Source: Eubacteriales bacterium (GTDB taxonomy: Bacteria; Bacillota; Clostridia; Christensenellales; UMGS416). Taken from it: a stretch of 5,795 bases of DNA. Positions 1 to 5,570 of this stretch are shown here, one piece after another. The DNA lies in assembly GCA_028709505.1 (NCBI GenBank), contig JAQVWW010000104.1, forward strand, positions 1 through 5,795, given 5' to 3'. A program made the translations under genes and the position numbers. Below the pieces are notes generated by a model. That model ran no database searches. It was not told where the DNA came from and saw only the letters and a program-made list of their open reading frames with translations. Every line of letters begins with the position of its first letter. Positions within the stretch are counted from its first letter, which is position 1.

Positions 1-174
1 CAGTACAATGGGAATGATGAGCCCCGCCTGATCGGCAGTGCGGGCGTTAAACTCCTTGCAAAATCCCATTATATTTACGCCGTGCTGACCCAGAGCCGGG
101 CCGATAGGCGGCGCCGGAGTGGCTTTGCCGGCGGGAACCTGCAGCTTAACCATAGCCATAACCTTCTTGGCCAT
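1..174 (-). CDS. rplK: 50S ribosomal protein L11, N-terminal part (runs off window)
   Basis: This is the first 58 codons of L11, the 50S stalk-base protein that binds 23S rRNA in the GTPase-associated centre. The N-terminus [18 protein letters not shown], the proline-rich [11 protein letters not shown] segment (about residues 20-30) and [15 protein letters not shown] (about 32-46) are family hallmarks. The proline-rich segment is the known thiopeptide-binding region. The ATG at 172-174 is set by a strong AAGGAGGTGC ribosome-binding site at 182-190, 7-8 nt upstream. It follows nusG by 42 nt and is probably co-transcribed with rpmG, secE and nusG. The residues methylated by PrmA in E. coli L11 (mature Ala1, Lys3, Lys39) are all present. 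The C-terminal RNA-binding domain lies outside the window. The identification is very secure. Confidence 0.97.
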   Translation of the reverse strand, partial: MAKKVMAMVKLQVPAGKATPAPPIGPALGQHGVNIMGFCKEFNARTADQAGLIIPIVL

Positions 175-216
175 TGTGCTGCACCTCCTTTACTTCAAAA
201 TAATGATCAATCCAAA

Positions 217-747
217 TCAGAGCTTTCTGACTTCGACAAAATCCAGTTCTACCGGGGTCTCTCTGCCAAACATGGACACGCTGACCTTGATCTTCTGGCG
301 CTCGGGGTATACTTCCTCGACCTTGCCGATGAAGTTTTCCAGCGCGCCCGAGAGAATCTTGACGCTTTCGCCGGGTTCAATATCCAGCTTCAGCGCAATA
401 CGCTCCACACCCATGGCCACCACTTCCTCATCGGAAAGCGGCTCAGGGCGCGAGCCCGGGCCGACAAACCCGGTAACGCCGCGGGTATTGCGCACGATAT
501 ACCAGGTATCGTCGTTCATGACCATCTTAACCATGACGTAGCCGGGATACAGCTTCTCCATCTTGGTGACCTGCTTTTTGGTACGGCCGTCCACTTTGAC
601 GGTCTCTTGCATGGGCACCTTAATTTCGGGGATCAGCTCCTGAAAACCACGGTTTTCGATGGTCTTCTCCATGTTGGCCTTTACTTTGTTTTCGTAGCCT
701 GAATAGGTATGTACCACATACCATTTGGCGCTCTCATTTTCAGCCAT
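217..747 (-). CDS. nusG: Transcription termination/antitermination factor NusG
   Basis: NusG binds RNA polymerase to modulate pausing and can bridge it to ribosomal protein S10 or Rho. The 176-residue product has the NGN domain first: WYVVHTYSGYE at about 9-19 and YPGYVMVKM at about 67-75. A short linker leads to a C-terminal KOW domain (about 120-176) with EPGESVKILSGALENFIGKV. Length and layout are those of an ordinary NusG, with no insertion domain. Two in-frame ATGs exist, at 753 and 747. The AAGGAG at 756-761 is only 2 nt from the first but 8 nt from the second, so I choose 747 (MAENESAKW). The gene sits between secE (21 nt upstream) and rplK (42 nt downstream), the usual bacterial order. 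Confidence 0.96.
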   Translation of the reverse strand: MAENESAKWYVVHTYSGYENKVKANMEKTIENRGFQELIPEIKVPMQETVKVDGRTKKQVTKMEKLYPGYVMVKMVMNDDTWYIVRNTRGVTGFVGPGSRPEPLSDEEVVAMGVERIALKLDIEPGESVKILSGALENFIGKVEEVYPERQKIKVSVSMFGRETPVELDFVEVRKL

Positions 748-755
748 TTCCATAA

Positions 756-761
756 CTCCTT
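756..761 (-). promoter_or_regulatory. nusG ribosome-binding site that decides the start codon
   Basis: AAGGAG on the minus strand lies 8 nt before the ATG at 745-747 but only 2 nt before the ATG at 751-753. Normal Shine-Dalgarno spacing therefore favours the inner start and shortens the longest open frame by two residues (Met-Glu). Confidence 0.7.
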
Positions 762-768
762 ACGTGCC

Positions 769-1044
769 CTAAGTGCCCAGTATTTTGTTCAGCAGCACCG
801 TCAGCCCCGTATCCATTGTGAACACGATGGCCGTCATGATGATAACAAACACAAAGACTGCCAGAGAATACGTAAGAAAATCCTTACGCGTGGGCCAGGA
901 GACTTTTTTCATCTCGCTGACAACCTCACGGAAGAAACGCCCGATTTTATGAAAAACCGCCCCAAAGCTTTTTTTCTGCTGCTTCTTATTCTTTTTTTCA
1001 GGCTTGGTCGCCGCTTTGGCGGCAGCCTTCTTTACATTGGCCAT
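769..1044 (-). CDS. secE: Preprotein translocase subunit SecE
   Basis: SecE is the small essential subunit that clamps SecY in the membrane protein-conducting channel. The 91-residue product has a very basic Lys/Ala-rich N-terminal stretch (about 5-25). An amphipathic segment follows with the conserved EVVSEMKKVSWPTRKD signature (about 40-55), then one hydrophobic transmembrane helix (about 57-77). This is the single-span form typical of Gram-positive bacteria. The longest open frame begins at a TTG (1047), but the ATG at 1042-1044 is better: a GAGG at 1053-1056 lies 8 nt upstream of it. It follows rpmG by 21 nt and precedes nusG by 21 nt, consistent with one operon. Confidence 0.96.
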   Translation of the reverse strand: MANVKKAAAKAATKPEKKNKKQQKKSFGAVFHKIGRFFREVVSEMKKVSWPTRKDFLTYSLAVFVFVIIMTAIVFTMDTGLTVLLNKILGT

Positions 1045-1065
1045 CAAAAAAACCTCGCTTTTTCG

Positions 1066-1215
1066 TTACCGGGTCTCACGGTGAGCGGTATGCTTTTTAC
1101 AAAAACGGCAATATTTGCTCAGCTCCAAACGGTCCGGATCATTTTTACGGTTCTTCATCGTATCATAGTTGCGCTGCTTGCACTCGGTGCAGGCCAACGT
1201 GATTCGTACACGCAT
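1066..1215 (-). CDS. rpmG: 50S ribosomal protein L33 (zinc-binding, four-cysteine form)
   Basis: This is a 49-residue L33, a small protein of the 50S subunit near the E site. It begins [17 protein letters not shown] and ends [16 protein letters not shown]. The two CxxC pairs form the zinc-ribbon of the C+ type; zinc-free paralogues lack them. The start is the ATG at 1213-1215, because family members begin about seven residues before the first CxxC and GGAGGTGG at 1223-1230 is well spaced. The open frame continues upstream to 1263, but that part is leader. It is the first gene of the rpmG-secE-nusG-rplK unit, about 48 nt below the predicted transcription start. A zinc-free rpmG elsewhere in the genome is possible but not visible here. 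Confidence 0.96.
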   Translation of the reverse strand: MRVRITLACTECKQRNYDTMKNRKNDPDRLELSKYCRFCKKHTAHRETR

Positions 1216-1241
1216 GTGCGTTCCACCTCCCATAAGGATAA

Positions 1242-1259
1242 GCCCCTGCCCCCAGAGGC
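1242..1259 (-). other. Hairpin at the 5' end of the rpmG operon leader
   Basis: On the minus strand GCCTCTG and CAGGGGC can form a 7-bp stem (one U-G wobble) around a GGGG loop. It starts only 3-5 nt after the predicted transcription start and ends about 11 nt before the rpmG ribosome-binding site. It could stabilise the mRNA 5' end. It has no following T-run, so it is not a terminator. Confidence 0.4.
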
Positions 1260-1268
1260 GCATTGATT

Positions 1269-1297
1269 AATGTATCATGTTTGGTTATGCATGTCAA
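1269..1297 (-). promoter_or_regulatory. Strong sigma-A promoter of rpmG-secE-nusG-rplK
   Basis: A perfect -35 box TTGACA lies at 1292-1297 on the minus strand. A 17-nt spacer leads to a -10 box TACATT at 1269-1274. The TG one base before the -10 box gives an extended -10 element. Transcription should start near 1262-1264, about 48 nt before the rpmG ATG. The T/G-rich stretch just upstream also separates this unit from tuf. A 7-bp inverted repeat overlaps the -35 box and spacer. Confidence 0.8.
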
Positions 1298-1302
1298 CCA
1301 AA
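1280..1302. repeat. Perfect 7-bp dyad over the rpmG promoter
   Basis: TTTGGTT (1280-1286) and AACCAAA (1296-1302) are perfect inverted copies separated by 9 nt, with ATGCAT near the centre. The dyad covers the -35 hexamer and most of the spacer of the rpmG promoter, where a repressor operator would act. No regulator family is recognised, and it could be chance. Confidence 0.4.
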
Positions 1303-1312
1303 ACACAACCAC

Positions 1313-1353
1313 CCAGACAAAACAAAGCGGGAGACTGCAAAATAGCCAGCTCC
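1313..1353 (-). terminator. Possible weak intrinsic terminator after tuf
   Basis: On the minus strand, GGAGCTG (1347-1353) pairs with CAG-T-CTCC (1330-1337), a 7-bp stem with one bulge and a loop of about 9 nt. It is followed by the interrupted T-run CGCTTTGTTTTGTC. The stem is modest and the T-tract begins after a short CGC, so some transcription from tuf may read through into rpmG. Confidence 0.35.
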
Positions 1354-1386
1354 TGCTCTGCGCAACCCATCGGTTTTTGAACATGA

Positions 1387-1418
1387 TGCAGCGGGAGAAG
1401 GTTTCTCCCCCCGCTGCA
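1387..1418 (-). other. GC-rich hairpin just after tuf, no T-run
   Basis: Twelve nucleotides past the tuf stop, the arms GCAGCGGGAGAA (plus strand, 1388-1399) and TTCTCC-CCC-CGCTGC (1403-1417) form a 12-bp stem with a 3-base bulge and a 3-nt loop. One more pair (1387 with 1418) closes the base. No T-run follows on either strand. It may be a 3'-end stabiliser or a non-canonical terminator for tuf. Confidence 0.55.
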
Positions 1419-1430
1419 ATCGGCATCCAA

Positions 1431-2642
<1,212 letters not shown>

Positions 2643-2643
2643 T

Positions 2644-2688
2644 GTGTATTTCCTCCTTTGTCAACAGCCGGCAAATACACGCTGCCGG
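2644..2688 (-). promoter_or_regulatory. Candidate RNA structure (hairpin/pseudoknot) around the tuf ribosome-binding site
   Basis: In the mRNA, GTGTATTT (2673-2680) is perfectly complementary to AAATACAC (2644-2651), which ends one base before the tuf ATG. The 21-nt loop holds the AAAGGAGG ribosome-binding site. A second stem, CCGGCA (2683-2688) with TGCCGG (2668-2673), places GTGTATT in its 9-nt loop. The two pairings share one base, 2673. They could alternate, or combine as an H-type pseudoknot (6 bp plus 7 bp). The complementarity is seen directly; a regulatory role is inference. Confidence 0.45.
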
Positions 2689-2705
2689 GCGTTTTAAATG
2701 TTCAA

Positions 2706-2779
2706 TGGAGCGGGTGATGGGAATCGAACCCACGTAGCCAGCTTGGGAAGCTGGAGCTCTGCCATTGAGCTACACCCGC
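2706..2779 (-). tRNA. tRNA-Gly, anticodon CCC, CCA encoded
   Basis: The minus strand folds as a full cloverleaf. The acceptor stem GCGGGTG/CACCCGC is seven perfect pairs (2773-2779 with 2710-2716). The D arm is GCTC-AATGGCA-GAGC. The anticodon stem CCAGC/GCTGG encloses the loop TTCCCAA, so the anticodon is CCC, reading GGG glycine codons. The T arm is GTGGG-TTCGATT-CCCAT. The discriminator is T (2709), as is usual for bacterial tRNA-Gly, and CCA is encoded at 2706-2708. It lies about 18 nt below a strong predicted start site and 63 nt above tuf. Confidence 0.96.
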
Positions 2780-2801
2780 GCGTGGAGGGTAGCCGCATAG
2801 T

Positions 2802-2831
2802 ATTTTATAACAATCGTTGCCCGATTGTCAA
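2802..2831 (-). promoter_or_regulatory. Strong sigma-A promoter of tRNA-Gly-tuf
   Basis: A perfect -35 TTGACA lies at 2826-2831 on the minus strand. The -10 region TATAAAAT can be read as TATAAA (2804-2809, 16-nt spacer) or TAAAAT (2802-2807, 18-nt spacer), each 5 of 6 to consensus. Either places the start near 2796-2799, about 16-20 nt before the tRNA. This is the only good promoter seen for tuf. Confidence 0.82.
2810..2828. repeat. Perfect 7-bp dyad inside the tRNA-Gly-tuf promoter
   Basis: ACAATCG (2810-2816) and CGATTGT (2822-2828) are perfect inverted copies with a 5-nt spacer. They fill the region between the -10 and -35 boxes and reach into the -35 hexamer. Its sequence differs from the dyad on the rpmG promoter. 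It could be an operator or chance. Confidence 0.4.
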
Positions 2832-2863
2832 TAACAAAATCGCTATTTATGCGGCCCCGTTGC

Positions 2864-2896
2864 AAAAAACCGCCCAATTATCAGCCGGACGGCGGT
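2864..2896 (-). terminator. Intrinsic terminator of the dnaJ-prmA-mtaB-HIT unit
   Basis: On the minus strand ACCGCC (2891-2896) pairs with GGCGGT (2869-2874), and TTTTTT follows at 2864-2869, its first T being the last stem base. The loop is 16 nt. It lies about 75 nt after the HIT stop codon and just upstream of the tRNA-Gly promoter, so it separates the two transcription units. Confidence 0.75.
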
Positions 2897-2915
2897 ACGT
2901 TATCACCATATCACA

Positions 2916-2948
2916 GCGCCGGGTAACATGCAACGCATTTTCCGGCGC
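2916..2948 (-). other. Two-tier hairpin in the 3' region after the HIT gene
   Basis: GCGCCGG (2916-2922) and CCGGCGC (2942-2948) form a perfect 7-bp outer stem. Inside it ATGC-AAC-GCAT (2928-2938) forms a second short stem. It starts 23 nt after the HIT stop and has no T-run, so the real terminator is probably the next hairpin at 2864-2896. A 3'-end stabilising structure is the simplest reading. Confidence 0.45.
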
Positions 2949-2971
2949 CAATATGCCCTTTTTGCGGTGGC

Positions 2972-3310
2972 TTAGCCCATGGTCAGGTTCAGCGGATGCC
3001 CGCCCAAAACATGCACGTGCAGGTGCTGGACCGACTGGCGCGCGTCGGCGCCGGTGTTCATGACGGTGCGAAAGCCGCTCTGTTGCAGCCCCTCCAGCTC
3101 AACCACGCGGGCGACGGCGTCGGCCAGGTGCTGCATCATGCCCGGCGCCTGGGCGCCCTCTATCACGTTGGTAACGTGCTGCTTGGGCACAACGAGAACA
3201 TGAACCGGCGCCTGGGGTTCAATGTCGTAAAAGGCATAGGTGTATTCGTCTTCATACACGCGGGCCGACGGAATTTCGCCGGCGATGATTTTACAGAAGA
3301 TACAATCCAT
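2972..3310 (-). CDS. HIT-family (HINT-like) purine nucleotide hydrolase
   Basis: This 112-residue protein is a complete histidine-triad protein of the HINT branch, cytosolic enzymes that cleave nucleoside phosphoramidates such as AMP-lysine. The triad is in QHLHVHVLGG, with H96, H98 and H100; by family analogy H98 is the nucleophile, and N85 is the expected conserved Asn. The N-terminus MDCIFCKIIAGEIP has the C3/C6 pair. With H45 and H96 this fits the zinc site seen in many bacterial HINT proteins. AGGAGGA at 3318-3324, 7 nt upstream, sets the start. The mtaB stop codon lies inside that gap, only 3 nt before the ATG, so translation is probably coupled. It is last in the dnaJ-prmA-mtaB unit. 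The physiological substrate is unknown, as for most bacterial members. Confidence 0.93.
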   Translation of the reverse strand: MDCIFCKIIAGEIPSARVYEDEYTYAFYDIEPQAPVHVLVVPKQHVTNVIEGAQAPGMMQHLADAVARVVELEGLQQSGFRTVMNTGADARQSVQHLHVHVLGGHPLNLTMG

Positions 3311-3313
3311 ACT

Positions 3314-4615
3314 CTATTCCTCCTGGATGGCGCAGGCCAGCGCGTGGTCTGCAAATGTCTGTTCAATGCGCACGCGGCGCAGCGTGCCCCGGCCGGTTAA
3401 GCCGGGCAGCGCCACACGGGCGTAATGGGCGGTATAGCCCTGCAGATGGCCGGCATGTTCGGGGCTGCCGGCCTCCAGCAGCACCGTATGCTCGGTGCCG
3501 GGCAGCCCCGCGTAGAACGCTGCTTCGGCGGCGTCGGCGATGCCGGTCATGACGGCGGCGCGGCGGCGCAGCTCGTCTTTGCCCAGCTGGCCGGGCAGCA
3601 TGGCCGCCCGGGTGCCGGCGCGTTTGGAGTACGGGAATACGTGTACTTTGGCAAAACCCGCCGCTTCCACAAAGGCACAGCTCTCTTGAAACTGCCGCTG
3701 CGTCTCGCCGGGAAAGCCCACGATGACGTCGGTGGTCACCGCCGCCTGGGGAAAATAGCGGCGCACGCGCGCCAGCGTATCGGAAAACGCCGCCGGCGTA
3801 TAGCGCCGGCCCATGGCCTGGAGCACGCCGGCGCTGCCGCTTTGCAGCGACACATGAAAATGCGGGCACACCTGCCGGGCGCCGGCTAACCGCCCCAGAA
3901 AATCATCGCTGAGCGCGCCGGGGTCCAGCGAGCCCAGGCGCAGTCGCTCCACGCCGCCGGCCAGCGCTGCGTCCACCGCGTCGGCCAGTGCCGGCCGGCC
4001 GGGTAGATCGATGCCGTAGCGGGATAAATTAATGCCCACCAACACCACTTCGACGTAGCCGGCGCCTGTCAGGCCGGCGGCCTGCCGGGCAATATCGGCC
4101 AGCGTGCGGCTGCGTGGCGCACCGCGCAGCGACGGGATGATGCAGTAGGCGCAGTGGGCGTCGCAGCCTTCCTGTATCTTCATAAAGGCGCGCGTATGCT
4201 CCTGCGACGACGTGGTCAGGATGTCCTCGTAGCTCTGCCGGCCCAACGGCGTGATGTGTGTGCCGGCCTGCCCGCGCAGCACGTCGTCCACCAGCGCGGC
4301 GATGCCGCCCCGCCCGGCGGTGCCCGATACGGCATAGACGCCGGGAATGCCGGCGTAGAGGTCGGGCGCTTCCTGGCTGGCGCAGCCGGTGACCACCACC
4401 GGCGCGCCGGGATAGCGGCTTATCAGCCGCCGCACAGCCTGGCGGGATTTGCGCGCCGCCTCGGCGGTGACGGCGCAGGTGTTGACGATGATAACATCGG
4501 GCTGTCCGTCGGCGTCCACTTCGTCGTGGCCGGCCTGCTTGAGTACCTGGGCCATGCCCGACGAATCGCTGACGTTGACTTTACAGCCCAGCGTATGAAA
4601 ATAAATCCGCGCCAT
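3314..4615 (-). CDS. mtaB: tRNA (t6A37) methylthiotransferase MtaB
   Basis: MtaB is a radical-SAM enzyme that converts t6A to ms2t6A at position 37 of tRNAs reading ANN codons. From the ATG at 4613-4615 it has 433 residues. The N-terminal methylthiotransferase domain carries the expected three cysteines: C11 in HTLGCKVN, C47 in VNTCAVT and C78 in VTGCAS. The radical-SAM cluster is EGCDAHCAYC (C151, C155, C158). Further motifs are HVSLQSGS, TTDVIVGFPGET and HVFPYSKRAGT, followed by a C-terminal TRAM-like domain (about 370-430). HTLGCKVN is the MtaB-type signature and argues against MiaB or RimO. The open frame extends ten codons to 4645, but family members start just before this motif. Its ATG overlaps the prmA stop by one base (TAATG), suggesting coupling. 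After GCKVN it reads VSDSS where relatives usually have a Tyr/Glu-containing stretch. Confidence 0.93.
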   Translation of the reverse strand: MARIYFHTLGCKVNVSDSSGMAQVLKQAGHDEVDADGQPDVIIVNTCAVTAEAARKSRQAVRRLISRYPGAPVVVTGCASQEAPDLYAGIPGVYAVSGTAGRGGIAALVDDVLRGQAGTHITPLGRQSYEDILTTSSQEHTRAFMKIQEGCDAHCAYCIIPSLRGAPRSRTLADIARQAAGLTGAGYVEVVLVGINLSRYGIDLPGRPALADAVDAALAGGVERLRLGSLDPGALSDDFLGRLAGARQVCPHFHVSLQSGSAGVLQAMGRRYTPAAFSDTLARVRRYFPQAAVTTDVIVGFPGETQRQFQESCAFVEAAGFAKVHVFPYSKRAGTRAAMLPGQLGKDELRRRAAVMTGIADAAEAAFYAGLPGTEHTVLLEAGSPEHAGHLQGYTAHYARVALPGLTGRGTLRRVRIEQTFADHALACAIQEE

Positions 4616-5556
4616 TACGCCCTGCGGGCGGCGATAGCCACCCATTCGCCCTTCTCTTGCACGTCCAGCACGGCAAAGCCGGCGTCGTGCAGCGCCCGCT
4701 CCACCCCGGCGCGCTTAGCGCGGATGATGCCCGAGCAAATCAGCGTGCCGCCGGGCTTGATATGGGCGTACGCGTCGCCGGCCATGGCGGCCACCACTTC
4801 GGCAATGATGTTGGCAAACAGCACATCGGCGCTATGGTCGATGCCGGCCAACAGGTCGCCCTGCCGGGCATCCAGGCGGTTCTGCACGCCGTTTAGCGCC
4901 GCGTTGATGCCGGCGGCATCCACGGCCACCGGGTCGCGGTCCACCGCCAGCACGCTTGTTGCGCCCAGCAGCAGCGCCGCCACGCCCAGTATGCCGGTGC
5001 CGCAGCCGATGTCGAACACGACATCGCCGGCGCGGACGTATTGCTCGGCCATTTCCAGGCACATAAACGTCGTCTCGTGGGTTCCGGTGCCAAAGGCCAT
5101 GCCCGGCTCCATGCGCAGCACGATACGGCCGCCGGCGTCGGCCTGCTCCCATTCGGGGCAGACCAGCAGGCGATGCCCGACGGTAAAGGGCTTATAATAC
5201 TGCTTCCAGTTGTTCTCCCAGTCCTCGTCGCGCACGCCTTCGGTGCTGACGAGAAGCGGGCCCATGTCCAGCCCGTCTTTCTGGCCGGCGGCGGCGGCCA
5301 GCAGCTGACGAATGAGCGCCAGCGTATCGGCCAGCCGGTCGTCCTGGGGAAACCACGCGTGCACCAGCACATCCTGTTCCATATGCAGCAGAATGTCCTC
5401 ATCCAGCATGTCCCAGTCCCCGGGCTGCCGGGCCTGCAGTTCGATTTCGGCCCTGTCCTCGATGGCGGTGCCGGTGGCGCCGGCCTGCAGCAGGATATCC
5501 GACACCACGTCGGCGCCCAGCGTCGTGGTACGCACCGTCACTTCTGTCCAGTTCAT
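4615..5556 (-). CDS. prmA: Ribosomal protein L11 methyltransferase
   Basis: PrmA is a cytosolic SAM-dependent enzyme that methylates ribosomal protein L11 on its N-terminal amine and lysines. The 313-residue product has normal length. It has an N-terminal substrate-recognition domain (about 1-95) starting MNWTEVTVRTT, and the linker signature DEDWENNWKQYYKP at about 110-123. The family motif GMAFGTGTHETT is at 152-163. The Rossmann methyltransferase core shows DIGCGTGILG (182-191), AVDRDP (204-209) and ANII (248-251). It follows dnaJ by 12 nt and overlaps mtaB by one base. In Bacillus subtilis rsmE (yqeU) sits between prmA (yqeT) and mtaB (yqeV); here there is no room for it. Its presumed substrate gene, rplK, is at the other end of this window. 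Confidence 0.96.
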   Translation of the reverse strand: MNWTEVTVRTTTLGADVVSDILLQAGATGTAIEDRAEIELQARQPGDWDMLDEDILLHMEQDVLVHAWFPQDDRLADTLALIRQLLAAAAGQKDGLDMGPLLVSTEGVRDEDWENNWKQYYKPFTVGHRLLVCPEWEQADAGGRIVLRMEPGMAFGTGTHETTFMCLEMAEQYVRAGDVVFDIGCGTGILGVAALLLGATSVLAVDRDPVAVDAAGINAALNGVQNRLDARQGDLLAGIDHSADVLFANIIAEVVAAMAGDAYAHIKPGGTLICSGIIRAKRAGVERALHDAGFAVLDVQEKGEWVAIAARRA

Positions 5557-5561
5557 TGCCT

Positions 5562-5570
5562 CACCGCCTT
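5562..5570 (-). promoter_or_regulatory. prmA ribosome-binding site overlapping the dnaJ stop codon
   Basis: AAGGCGGTG matches the ideal AAGGAGGTG at eight of nine bases and lies 5 nt before the prmA ATG. Its first two bases are the last two of the dnaJ TAA, so ribosomes finishing dnaJ stop on it. This suggests translational coupling and supports the 5556 start. Confidence 0.6.

Noticed and set aside
1206..1217. ACGC-ACAT-GCGT hairpin with the rpmG ATG in its loop
   Set aside because: The stem is only 4 bp with a 4-nt loop, and the downstream arm is fixed by coding sequence. It is too weak to call.
1163..1426. Minus-strand open frame (87 codons) between tuf and rpmG with a hydrophobic stretch
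   Set aside because: It has no ribosome-binding site, runs through the hairpins and the promoter, and overlaps rpmG in another frame. Its hydrophobic part comes from the T/G-rich upstream promoter DNA.
2661..2666. TTGACA just upstream of the tuf ribosome-binding site, as a second tuf promoter
   Set aside because: At normal spacing the -10 position would fall on the start of tuf and reads TGGCAA, and transcription would begin inside the coding region.
4616..4645. Upstream in-frame mtaB start adding ten residues (MGGYRRPQGV)
   Set aside because: MtaB proteins begin just before HTLGCKVN, and the ATG at 4615 overlaps the prmA stop in a typical coupled TAATG. The longer form would lie inside prmA.
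4154..5197. Plus-strand open frame (347 codons) opposite mtaB and prmA
   Set aside because: It spans two well-identified genes on the other strand, has low-complexity composition and shows no family motif.
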